Of a stretch of DNA of 17,499 bases, positions 1 through 6,770 are shown in pieces. Numbering within the stretch: the first letter of the stretch is position 1; each line of letters starts with the position of its first letter. The notes under the pieces were generated by a model. The model had not been told where the DNA came from, did not search any database, and saw only the letters and a list, made by a program, of their open reading frames with translations. Origin of the DNA: Victivallales bacterium (GTDB lineage: Bacteria > Verrucomicrobiota > Lentisphaeria > Victivallales > JAADHT01); NCBI GenBank assembly GCA_016930955.1, contig JAFGFR010000253.1:1-17499 (forward strand), read 5' to 3'. The position numbers and the translations under genes were made by a program.

Positions 1-123
1 CTCGATTATCAGGGTCGAGTGGTTGCCCGCAGGGCCGGTGTCGCTCAAATAGCGGTCGATCGCCGCGATGACCCAGTCCACTCCAGAGAGGTAAAAACGG
101 TCTTTGCGGTACGGAAGCCTCAT
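1..123 (-). CDS. Partial CDS (N-terminus only), unknown; third gene of the ctpA-ACP operon
   Basis: An open frame starts with ATG at 123-121 and stays open to the window edge, giving 41 residues that begin MRLPYRKDRFYLSGVDWVIA and end in HSTLIIE. The ATG overlaps the stop codon of the acyl carrier protein gene as ATGA, the usual mark of translational coupling. I do not recognise the family with certainty. The start, with an aromatic L-S-x-x-D-W segment followed by an N-H-S-x-L hydrophobic strand, is reminiscent of condensation-domain or WS/DGAT-like acyltransferases, which would fit a partner for an acyl carrier protein, but 41 residues are too few to decide. The rest lies outside the window. 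Confidence 0.65.
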   Translation of the reverse strand, partial: MRLPYRKDRFYLSGVDWVIAAIDRYLSDTGPAGNHSTLIIE

Positions 124-371
124 TCGTGCCTTGCGATATGCTCGACGAGCTTTCCGAAAGTCGCCAGGTCTTCCCTTCCCAGCTTCGTGCCGATCAGGGA
201 AATTCCGTATTTTTTCTCGATAAACACCAATATCTTGACAAGAGATATCGAGTCTATCCCCATTTCCTTGAATGTGGATTCGTGGGATATTTTATTTTCT
301 GTCGAGGTCAACGCCTCGATGTAGGAGGCCAGCTCGGAAGAAATCTGGTCGGTGGACTTGTCGGCGGTCAT
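120..371 (-). CDS. Acyl carrier protein (stand-alone, 83 aa)
   Basis: A small protein of 83 residues with the 4'-phosphopantetheine attachment motif G-I-D-S-I-S, in which Ser41 would carry the prosthetic group. The length, the acidic N-terminal helix and the amphipathic helix after the motif (LVKILVFIEKKYGISL) fit a discrete carrier protein. It looks more like the specialised carriers of polyketide, peptide or lipid-tailoring pathways than housekeeping AcpP. The ATG at 371-369 shares a base with the ctpA stop (TGATG) and has GAAGG upstream; a GTG one codon earlier is the alternative. The stop overlaps the next ATG, so three genes are coupled. It is cytoplasmic. Its acyl or aminoacyl substrate cannot be told; the downstream gene is the likely user. 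Confidence 0.88.
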   Translation of the reverse strand: MTADKSTDQISSELASYIEALTSTENKISHESTFKEMGIDSISLVKILVFIEKKYGISLIGTKLGREDLATFGKLVEHIARHE

Positions 372-1669
372 CACTCGGCCTTCGAGAACAGACGGATTCC
401 CTTGAGTATCTCTATTGCCCTTTCAAGCTGGACATCCCTTACCGCCCCCTCGACTTCCGGCTGCACCTCGCCCGGATACGCCAGAGACTGGTAGTAAAGA
501 TCGTTCGCAATGCGCTGGTTCAACTTCACCTCGATGTCAGGGTCAATACCGTGCTCATGGATGACCTTATTCCCCGGAGTGTAGTATTTTGCCGTGGTGA
601 GCCTGATGGCGCTGTCCTCGGAAAGTGGCATGATGGACTGCACCGTTCCCTTACCGAATGTCTTGTCGCCGATCAGTGCGGCGCGCTTGTAGTCCTGCAT
701 GCAGCCGGCAAATATCTCGGCGGCGCTGGCGGTGGTGTCGTTGACAAGTATGGCTATCGGCAAGTTCAATGTCTTTTTGCAGTCGCGCGACAGGAACTCC
801 TGGCGGTCCCCGACACTGCGCCCCTCGATGTAAACGATAAGCTCGCCATCTTCGATAAAACGACTGCAGACCTCGACTGCGGAATCAAGAAGTCCGCCGG
901 GATTGCTCCTCAGGTCGATAATCAGTGCGGTCATGCCTCTAGCCTTCAGTGCCGCAAGCTCCTTATCGAGGTCCTCGGCGGTCGTCCTGATGAAAATGGA
1001 GACACTCAAATAGCCAATCCTATCCTTCTCGATGAAGGCGCTTTTGACCGTGTGCGGCTCGATGAACTCTCTGACGATTGTGACCTTGGTTGTCAGGTTC
1101 TCGATCTCACGGTGTATGGTGAGCGTCACCTTGGAGCCCGGGGGGCCCTGGAGAAGCTTCAGGCATTCGGGGAAGGACAGTCCACTTGCGGGAGTGTCGT
1201 CTATGTACATTATGACATCCCCACGCATTATCCCGGCTCGGTGTGCAGGGCTGTTCTCCATCGGGGCTATGACCTTCAGCTTATGGTTGCGGACGATAAT
1301 GTGGATCCCAAGCCCCCCGAACATCGACCCCTCTGACTCCCTCATCATCTCCTCGTAGGATTCCCTGTCGAGGTAAGCGCTGAAAGGGTCTAGCCCCCTT
1401 AGCATCCCCCTCAAGGCGTTCGTGAAAAGCTCGTCATAGGTCACCTTGTCTTTTTCCACGTATTTCTCGCGTATGAGCTGAACGATCCCCATGAACTTCG
1501 ACACGGCGGCATATCCGTCGTCCTGGGGCTTGGTCTCCATGGACTCGGAATAGACCTTGTATCCGTGGAAGAGGTTGGCCGCCAGAATCGCCGAGAGTAT
1601 CAGGAAGAGGATTCTTCTGGACGGTGCCCTGGCAAGCACCGTACCGGCCATGCGTTCTATCTTTTGCAT
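371..1669 (-). CDS. ctpA: S41 family C-terminal processing peptidase (CtpA/Prc-like)
   Basis: A 432-residue serine protease of the tail-specific protease family, acting outside the cytoplasmic membrane on C-termini of envelope proteins. Residues about 18-35 form one uncleaved N-terminal membrane anchor (ILFLILSAILAANLF). A PDZ domain covers roughly residues 115-200 (GGLGIHI, SPAHRAGIMRGDVI), followed by the tail-protease domain with LIIDLRSNPGGLL (249-261), the nucleophile Ser315 in NDTTASAAEIFAG and the general base Lys340 in GDKTFGKGTVQ. The 25-residue Ser-Lys spacing matches the family. I chose the ATG at 1669 because GGAGAG lies six bases upstream; the frame is open further upstream, but that stretch runs into the terminator of the preceding gene. 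It is the first gene of a coupled operon with an acyl carrier protein, an unusual partner. Confidence 0.92.
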   Translation of the reverse strand: MQKIERMAGTVLARAPSRRILFLILSAILAANLFHGYKVYSESMETKPQDDGYAAVSKFMGIVQLIREKYVEKDKVTYDELFTNALRGMLRGLDPFSAYLDRESYEEMMRESEGSMFGGLGIHIIVRNHKLKVIAPMENSPAHRAGIMRGDVIMYIDDTPASGLSFPECLKLLQGPPGSKVTLTIHREIENLTTKVTIVREFIEPHTVKSAFIEKDRIGYLSVSIFIRTTAEDLDKELAALKARGMTALIIDLRSNPGGLLDSAVEVCSRFIEDGELIVYIEGRSVGDRQEFLSRDCKKTLNLPIAILVNDTTASAAEIFAGCMQDYKRAALIGDKTFGKGTVQSIMPLSEDSAIRLTTAKYYTPGNKVIHEHGIDPDIEVKLNQRIANDLYYQSLAYPGEVQPEVEGAVRDVQLERAIEILKGIRLFSKAE

Positions 1670-1707
1670 TCTCTCTCCATGCTGGGATGCGGCAAACCGG
1701 CAACCAC

Positions 1708-1740
1708 GAAAAACGCGCCTCCTGCCAAGCAAGGCGCGTT
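1708..1740 (-). terminator. Intrinsic terminator of the acidic-linker protein gene
   Basis: A perfect 9-bp stem (AACGCGCCT at 1712-1720 and AGGCGCGTT at 1732-1740) with an 11-base loop is followed, on the minus strand, by a run of five T. It starts 33 bases after the stop codon of the gene ending at 1773 and lies upstream of the ctpA start, so it separates the two transcription units. Confidence 0.65.
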
Positions 1741-1772
1741 CAAGTTCCGAAACAGAAGGCCGCTAAACAACG

Positions 1773-2699
1773 CTACTTCAGGTTGTCGCCGGTGAGGTCC
1801 AACCCGAACACGCTCACAACGAAATCGGCGATCTCTACCAGATGAACGTCAACACGCCCGACTATCAACCAGCCTAATTCAACACCAACTGACCAAAAAT
1901 CGCGGCATTTCTCAATATAGACTTCCTCTTTAGGGCTGGCTATAACAGACTCGTTTCCCGTGATGACGATGTCTCTGACCCGGCCGAAGTTCTTGTCGAT
2001 GTATCGTTCCTCCGCCCTTATCGGTCCAAGCTGGAAATTGTACCCGTCATCATACCCCCCCCCGATGCGCCGGTCAAAACCCTTCTCGACAAAGAACATG
2101 TCACCGTAGTCACCGCCGATCTGACAGTAGCGAGTCACCCTGGCATTCACGCTTGTCTTGGCGCCCACTCCCACACCCATGGAAACTATGTCGGTGAAGT
2201 TCAAGACTATATTGGGTATATAAAATATCATAAACCGTCCTACTGTCGTCCCGGCTGTCTGCTTTTCCCTCTCGGGTGCGACGGCATCGGGCTCTTCCAC
2301 CACAGGCTCAACAGGTTCAGCAACCTCCTCATCCACCACTATCGCGACTTCTTCGACTACGGGCTCAGCCTCTTCCCCGTCGACCTTCGCCGGCTCAGCC
2401 TTGGCGGAGGAGAACGGCCAGAACCACCGGAACCACGATGATGATTCCTTCTTCTCCCCGGCATCGGCCACGGCTTCCTCATCTACAGCTGTTTCCAGGG
2501 CAGGCTCAACATCTGCCACGGCTTCCTCAACAGCTTCAGCTTTGGCTTCAGCCTCCAGATCGTCCGCCGTATCATCAGCAGCCTCGACTACAGCCGCCGC
2601 AGGGGCATCATCAGCGTCATCGTCATCCCAGTCCTGCGCATAAACGGTGCTGGCCACAAAGGTCGTGGCCGCGAGCATCAGAAACATCATCTTCAACAT
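1773..2699 (-). CDS. Secreted protein with acidic Ala/Glu linker and beta-rich C-terminal domain
   Basis: A 308-residue exported protein of unknown function. Residues 1-21 form a signal peptide with cleavage after VYA. Residues 22-85 and 100-145 are low-complexity, rich in Asp, Glu, Ala and Val, and clearly disordered. Between them lies a compact aromatic patch, SSSWFRWFWPF (86-96). The C-terminal domain (about 153-308) has alternating hydrophobic/glycine strands (SMGVGVGAKTSVNARVTRY, FWSVGVELGWLIVGRVDVHL) and ends in IADFVVSVFGLDLTGDN. This layout, a glycine-rich beta domain closing with a V-E-I-x-D-F segment, resembles small envelope-associated domains I have seen in PVC bacteria, but I cannot name a family. 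The start at 2699 is supported by GAGGG about eight bases upstream. It is a single-gene unit with its own terminator. Confidence 0.8.
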   Translation of the reverse strand: MLKMMFLMLAATTFVASTVYAQDWDDDDADDAPAAAVVEAADDTADDLEAEAKAEAVEEAVADVEPALETAVDEEAVADAGEKKESSSWFRWFWPFSSAKAEPAKVDGEEAEPVVEEVAIVVDEEVAEPVEPVVEEPDAVAPEREKQTAGTTVGRFMIFYIPNIVLNFTDIVSMGVGVGAKTSVNARVTRYCQIGGDYGDMFFVEKGFDRRIGGGYDDGYNFQLGPIRAEERYIDKNFGRVRDIVITGNESVIASPKEEVYIEKCRDFWSVGVELGWLIVGRVDVHLVEIADFVVSVFGLDLTGDNLK

Positions 2700-2818
2700 T
2701 TTGCTTCCCTCGTGTGCTTATTAATTGACATATAACAACCTCAAAACAAAGGTATAACCTAGCACTCGAGAACGCCTAAGGCAAGCTTGAAACGGATTTT
2801 TCCGAAAGTTTTTTTCAG

Positions 2819-2845
2819 GTTCACGCGGAGTTTTGAAACTGGCTT
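2819..2845. repeat. Element end, L-type, truncated (27 bp)
   Basis: A terminal fragment of the GAGCCARTTTCAAAACT repeat family, with its outer end at 2845. Only the outermost 27 or so bases match the L-type copies at 3291 and 5796; the sequence then diverges abruptly into an A/T-rich stretch. The outer end touches the cupin stop codon, so the last base of TAA takes the place of the first base of the repeat. Confidence 0.75.
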
Positions 2846-3185
2846 AATCAAAGCATTCGTCTTCTGGATCGAAAGCGGGTATGGGGACATTGACAATCCT
2901 CATTTTACCGACGGCGCGGTGGCGGCAACCCGGCTTGATCAGGATTGCGGAGCCTTTTTTTACCGGGATTGACTCGCCGTCAAGCTCCATTACGCCTTTG
3001 CCCTCCAACACGAGATATATTTCTGTCAGCTTCCGGTGGTAGTGCGTCTCGGAGTCGGCCTTGATGTCAACCATGTGTATGCTGGCGACGCGATCGGGAT
3101 CGTCTGTGAATGCCCGCCGGGTGTATCCGCACGGGCAGGTTACGGGCTCGATCTCATCAAAATCCACGACCTTGTACTTTCTCAT
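2844..3185 (-). CDS. Small cupin-domain protein
   Basis: A 113-residue single-domain cupin, probably metal-binding and cytoplasmic. Cupin motif 1 is visible as H-Y-H-x4-E-x6-G (HYHRKLTEIYLVLEGKG), giving two His and one Glu as metal ligands, and motif 2 as PVKKGSAILIKPGCRHRAVG, which supplies the last His. The frame is open upstream into repeat DNA, but the start is best placed at the ATG at 3185 because AAAGGA lies six bases before it. It follows the GH36-type gene on the same strand, with a repeat end in the 113-base gap, so co-transcription is possible. Small cupins of this kind can be sugar or hydroxy-acid isomerases, dioxygenases or sensors; the neighbour hints at sugar metabolism, but no substrate can be assigned. 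Confidence 0.85.
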   Translation of the reverse strand: MRKYKVVDFDEIEPVTCPCGYTRRAFTDDPDRVASIHMVDIKADSETHYHRKLTEIYLVLEGKGVMELDGESIPVKKGSAILIKPGCRHRAVGKMRIVNVPIPAFDPEDECFD

Positions 3186-3220
3186 GATAATCCTTTGTCT
3201 TCGGCGATGCACTATTCCAG

Positions 3221-3291
3221 AGCCATCTCGCCGCACCGTCTGCCACGCCTGCGCTCCCAACGAGGTTCACACGGAGTTTTGAAATTGGCTC
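3221..3291. repeat. Element end, L-type (about 71 bp), between the GH36 and cupin genes
   Basis: Outer end GAGCCAATTTCAAAACTCC read on the minus strand from 3291, followed inward by a TTGGGAGCGCAGGC block and GGCAGACGGTGCG. It matches the copy ending at 5796 over about 71 bases with scattered substitutions and then diverges. It starts seven bases after the GH36 stop codon and ends about 35 bases before the cupin start. No second end is visible nearby, so it is a half element or a relic. Confidence 0.8.
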
Positions 3292-3298
3292 TTTAATT

Positions 3299-5101
3299 TC
3301 ACCATGCGCGCAATTTCTGCCGCAGGAACTCTGGATACTCGACCCCCAAGACGAATTCTCCTGTCTTCGGGTCTGGAGCCACACGGCCGCACTCATATAG
3401 CAGATTGTGGCGGAAGGCGATATCAAGATGCTCCTTGACATCGGCGAATGATTTGGTCTCGCACAAGTCAATCGCAACAAGATTGCCGGGATTGAAGCGG
3501 CGGATCATCTCTGCCCTGCAAACATGCTGCGACTGGCTTGCAGGGACATCATATGTACGCACCAGGTCCTGGCATCCGATGAAATGTGGGTGAGCGGCGG
3601 CTCCGAGCATTTGACCATCCGATTTCCATTTTTTGAGCAGTCTGTACATCAGGCTTTGCCAAGCTATGGCGAAACGTTCCTCGCCGCGCCAGTCCGGATC
3701 GAATACCGGGAAGACAGGATGAACCTTGTCGGCCATAAAATCAAGTTTGAGTCCATCCGCATCCAGACAATCGGGCTCATTCGAGAAAAGGAATCGTGCC
3801 AAGGGCTCGATATATTCACGTTGTACCTGCGGATTTGAGAAATCAATCATAGGCATGCCGTGGCGCCCGAGGACTCCCCCGCCGCAAAGCCATTCAGACC
3901 TGGCGCAAATGTCGGCATCGGCATGGAAGTCGAATGGTGCAAGCCAAAGCACGGCATGCATATCCATGGCATGGATGCGGTCTATTTGCTTGCGCAGGTC
4001 TGGGAATCTTTCTGGATGCGGGAGCCAGTCGCCGCGTGCCTTCTGCCAGCCGGCATCAATGATCACCGTGCCGAAGGGATAACGCTCTTCCTCCAGGATG
4101 TCCAGAAGGTGATCAAGCATTGTCGCATCGAAAGCCTCGACTGGATCCTTGCCTTTGAAATTGTCGCCCGGGAAATTGTAGAAGGCGGCGTTGTCGCTCA
4201 AGTAGCCCTGATCGTTCCACGTGCAATATGCAGGCCGCAGCCACCAGTGCGGGATATCTCGCTGGGAGCGGCGGGGCACCTCCCCGTCCTCCTGCAGCAT
4301 CTCCACGTAATGGGTGACGCTATCCCATATATCTCCGTGGTGATCCAGCCAGAGATAAGTTCGTGGTGCACTGGAAGTTGTCCCGGCAGCGACCGCCATG
4401 CCGTATTCATCGCCGTAATTATAGCGGAGAAGTTGAAGCGTCCCGGCGGCAGCCTGCAGCTCGAGCCCGAAGCCGTGTGGCAGATCACGGGCACCGATGC
4501 CGAGCATCACCGAGTCGCGCTGGAAAAGCATCAATGAAGGCCGGGGGGCAAACTGCCAGTCATTGGAGTATGTGGTAATGTTGATCAGATTAGTGAACTG
4601 GTCGCGCATCTCCTGGGGAAACACGGCGGCGGCAACCTGCTCGGGAGTTTTGCCGCCTTGGTAAAGGTTGTGTGTCTCGTGTGCCGCCATGCTCCCGTGC
4701 CGATTTCTCCAGTGATGGACATGGAACATGTTCAGGGCCATGTCACTGTCGAGCAGATGCCAATGCGCTATGCGAGCATCCCGGGCCGGTGTCATGTCGG
4801 CAGCCAGCTCGATATGCCCCGGCCAGCAAGTGACAGTTGTGCTAAGACGGTCCCCCCCGGGGGTCGATCCTGTGACCTGGACAACAACAGCCCCTGCATC
4901 TGACGGCTCGCTTTGTAACTTCACGTCTTGCCATTTGTTTGTGCACCGGCAGAATTCCGGGCGTAACAACAAGGGGCTGCTGGTCTCAAACAGTCTGTGT
5001 CCTGCACGAGGATCACTCAAGACAAAACCATCGGGGGAAATCTGAACAGCGTAGTGAAACCCGCTGACGCAGACCGCTTTTTCATGGACTGTGACTTTCA
5101 T
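3299..5101 (-). CDS. GH36-like (clan GH-D) glycoside hydrolase, probable alpha-galactosidase type
   Basis: A 600-residue protein without a signal peptide, so probably cytoplasmic. The N-terminal half (about 1-270) is a beta-rich domain as in GH36 and GH31 enzymes; the catalytic barrel follows from about 285. Clan GH-D signatures are VIIDAGWQKARGDW (346-359), then FPDLRKQIDRIHAMDMHAVLWLAPF (366-390) and DGLKLDFMAD (449-458), where Asp454 is the expected nucleophile. The segment GCQDLVRTYDVP (509-520) is where the acid/base Asp would lie. These retaining enzymes cleave alpha-linked galactose and related sugars; the exact substrate is open. AAGGA seven bases before the ATG at 5101 supports the start. 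The start lies 10 bases after the stop of a truncated prepilin frame, so translation may be coupled. The next gene downstream is a cupin. Confidence 0.85.
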   Translation of the reverse strand: MKVTVHEKAVCVSGFHYAVQISPDGFVLSDPRAGHRLFETSSPLLLRPEFCRCTNKWQDVKLQSEPSDAGAVVVQVTGSTPGGDRLSTTVTCWPGHIELAADMTPARDARIAHWHLLDSDMALNMFHVHHWRNRHGSMAAHETHNLYQGGKTPEQVAAAVFPQEMRDQFTNLINITTYSNDWQFAPRPSLMLFQRDSVMLGIGARDLPHGFGLELQAAAGTLQLLRYNYGDEYGMAVAAGTTSSAPRTYLWLDHHGDIWDSVTHYVEMLQEDGEVPRRSQRDIPHWWLRPAYCTWNDQGYLSDNAAFYNFPGDNFKGKDPVEAFDATMLDHLLDILEEERYPFGTVIIDAGWQKARGDWLPHPERFPDLRKQIDRIHAMDMHAVLWLAPFDFHADADICARSEWLCGGGVLGRHGMPMIDFSNPQVQREYIEPLARFLFSNEPDCLDADGLKLDFMADKVHPVFPVFDPDWRGEERFAIAWQSLMYRLLKKWKSDGQMLGAAAHPHFIGCQDLVRTYDVPASQSQHVCRAEMIRRFNPGNLVAIDLCETKSFADVKEHLDIAFRHNLLYECGRVAPDPKTGEFVLGVEYPEFLRQKLRAW

Positions 5102-5111
5102 GCTCTAATCC

Positions 5112-5360
5112 TTAAAAATTTACATGAACTGGCTCGCGAATCATTGCCAGACCTATCTGTCTGAGGCTGGATAAGCAGGCACCTCTCCTGGCGCTTTCCC
5201 GTGCAACGGACAGCGCCGGAAGGAGCATCGCGGCAAGAATCCCTATTATCGCGATGACTACCAGCAACTCAATCAACGTGAACAATGATAATGCAGCGTT
5301 GTCCCGTCCATGGCGAAGACTGCCGAAGTTTAGCCGATTTTCGTCTTGTGAAACCTGCAT
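5112..5360 (-). pseudogene. Truncated prepilin-type N-terminus (type II/IV pseudopilin remnant, 82 aa)
   Basis: An 82-residue frame with a classic class III prepilin leader and transmembrane helix: TLIELLVVIAIIGILAAMLLPAL followed by SVARESARRGACLSSLRQIGLAM, as in the abundant pseudopilin-like proteins of PVC bacteria. These proteins normally run on for 150-250 residues with a C-terminal globular domain. Here the frame breaks right after the conserved helix into IREPVHVNF and stops. The break falls on a GAGCCAGTT sequence resembling the outer end of the local repeat family, suggesting truncation by rearrangement at a repeat. A good ribosome-binding site (AAGGA) precedes the ATG at 5360, so it may still be translated and couple to the GH36-like gene 10 bases later. 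A functional minimal pseudopilin is less likely but cannot be excluded. Confidence 0.72.
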
Positions 5361-5725
5361 TGATATTCCTTAAGCGACCCTCAATCCTATATTCTCCCTG
5401 ACTCGACAACGTTGCTCGCCTTGCAAAAATTGCAGGCAGGCCAATGATGCAACACAAAGACGTGTCATATCTCACTCCATGATTGGCTCAACTGACTAGA
5501 ATTTAGTTCCCCAATCACGCAGTGACATTAGATGTGTTAAAGAAAACTTCAAATGCAAAAACACAAAAAATAACGCTTGACCGTGTGTTTCCCCGTATGC
5601 CCAAACGGATCTGTCGGATCCCTCGAATCTTCCCCATGACACAGACTGCCTCATCCGCATAGCTGCGAGGTTCGCGGCATTCGCCACGGCGAAATGGCAG
5701 GCACAGACAGTTGATGGTATGCACC
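5361..5725. other. Gene-free interval upstream of the prepilin remnant
   Basis: I see no convincing coding region here: the short open frames on either strand have no family resemblance and no ribosome-binding site. The last 130 or so bases (about 5595-5725) continue inward from the repeat end at 5796 and may be the interior of that element. One segment there (minus strand, GGCGAATGCCGCG) resembles the middle of the complete copy at 14223-14428. The remainder should hold the promoter of the prepilin/GH36 unit, but no clear -35/-10 pair is visible. Confidence 0.5.
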
Positions 5726-5796
5726 AGCCATTTCGTCGCACCGTCTGCCGCACCTGCGCTCCCAATGCGGTTCACGCGGAGTTTTGAAACTGGCTC
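5726..5796. repeat. Element end, L-type (71 bp or more), upstream of lgt
   Basis: Read on the minus strand from 5796 it starts GAGCCAGTTTCAAAACTCCG, then CGTGAACCGC, then TTGGGAGCGCAGG and GGCAGACGGTGCG. It matches the copy ending at 3291 over about 71 bases and the complete copy at 14223 over the first 45. Sequence inward of 5726 may belong to it as well. It lies 120 bases before lgt, with its outer end facing that gene. Confidence 0.8.
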
Positions 5797-5915
5797 TTTT
5801 GACTGAAAAACCGTGACTGGGGTTGAAAAGTTCTGATTGCGAGTTCAATTTGTGTTGACTGCATGCCTGTCTGTGTCGGAGGACTTGTGCGTGTGTGGAC
5901 TAGGAGTTGGATGAT

Positions 5916-6770
5916 ATGGTGATATTTGATACATTGTGTGCTATAGATTGGTCGCCTGATCCTGAGCTGTTCAACGTATTCGGCATATCCATCAGGTACT
6001 ACGGCTTGTTGTTCATGGGCGGGATAGTCTTCTCGACATTGGTCATGGGTTGGATGTTCAAGCGTGAGGGGATACCCGGGGAGAACCTGGAGAGGCTTTC
6101 GGTGTACGGGATAATCGGGATACTTGTCGGGGCGCGTCTGGGACACTGTTTGCTTTATGAGCCGGGGTACTACCTGTCGCGGCCGCTGGAGCTGTTTCTG
6201 CCGATCTACCCCAAGCCTGGCGGGGGGTATGCGTTTATCGGCTACCAGGGTCTTGCGAGCCATGGCGGTGCGGCAGGGTTGATCATTGCGCTGTACCTTT
6301 ATTGCCGGAAGACGAAGGAGTCCATGCTGAGGCTTTTGGATCTGATCGGTGTAGCGGCGCCACTCGCCGGAAGCTTCATCAGGCTGGCAAACTTAATGAA
6401 CTCGGAGATAATAGGCAAACCCACCGAGGTGCCCTGGGGTTTTGTGTTCAAGCGTGTTGACGGTCTTTCGAGGCATCCGGCGCAGTTGTACGAGTCGCTG
6501 GCATATCTTGCGATATTCGCGGTTATGCTGGTTTTATATGTGAAATTCCGCGAGAGGTACAGCGGGAGCGGTGTGTTTCTCGGGATATCGCTTGCGCTGA
6601 TTTTCACGGCAAGGTTTCTGATTGAGTTTGTGAAGGAGCACCAGGCAAATTTTGAGTCGAGCTTGCCTCTGGACATGGGGCAGTTGCTCAGCATTCCCTT
6701 TGTTGTCGCCGGGGTTGTGCTGATTGTTTTGGGGGCTGGAAGGGTCAGGGGCGGGGGAAAGACAGGCTAG
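5916..6770 (+). CDS. lgt: Prolipoprotein diacylglyceryl transferase
   Basis: A 284-residue polytopic membrane enzyme that moves a diacylglyceryl group from phosphatidylglycerol to the lipobox cysteine of prolipoproteins, the first step of lipoprotein maturation. Family landmarks are present: GISIRYYGLLF near the N-terminus, VGARLGHCLLYEPGYY, the SHGG motif with His116, the signature GSFIRLANLMNSEIIG with Arg156, Asn159/162 and Glu164, then HPAQLYE (187-193) and the C-terminal RFLIEF and MGQLLSIP segments. Hydrophobic spans are spread over the whole length as expected. I chose the ATG at 5916 because AGGAG lies nine bases upstream; a TTG at 5907 sits directly against that site and is less likely. 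The gene stands alone on the plus strand, and its TAG overlaps the mrdA stop codon. Confidence 0.95.
   Translation: MVIFDTLCAIDWSPDPELFNVFGISIRYYGLLFMGGIVFSTLVMGWMFKREGIPGENLERLSVYGIIGILVGARLGHCLLYEPGYYLSRPLELFLPIYPKPGGGYAFIGYQGLASHGGAAGLIIALYLYCRKTKESMLRLLDLIGVAAPLAGSFIRLANLMNSEIIGKPTEVPWGFVFKRVDGLSRHPAQLYESLAYLAIFAVMLVLYVKFRERYSGSGVFLGISLALIFTARFLIEFVKEHQANFESSLPLDMGQLLSIPFVVAGVVLIVLGAGRVRGGGKTG

Noticed and set aside
272..1336. Plus-strand 354-codon frame opposite the S41 protease gene
   Set aside because: It is the antisense of a well-supported gene and has no domain; the long open frame is a by-product of codon bias.
2789..2819. Short CGGA-TTTT-TCCG hairpin followed by a T-run near the end of the cupin gene
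   Set aside because: The stem is only 4 bp and the T-run lies on the plus strand, where no gene ends, so it is not a credible terminator for the minus-strand cupin gene.
5481..5490. TGATTGGCTC, resembling an element end upstream of the prepilin remnant
   Set aside because: Only about 8-9 bases match and nothing inward supports it; chance is likely.
5515..5775. Minus-strand 86-codon frame (MNRIGSAGAADGATK...)
   Set aside because: It starts inside an element end and consists largely of element and flanking DNA; no domain and no ribosome-binding site.
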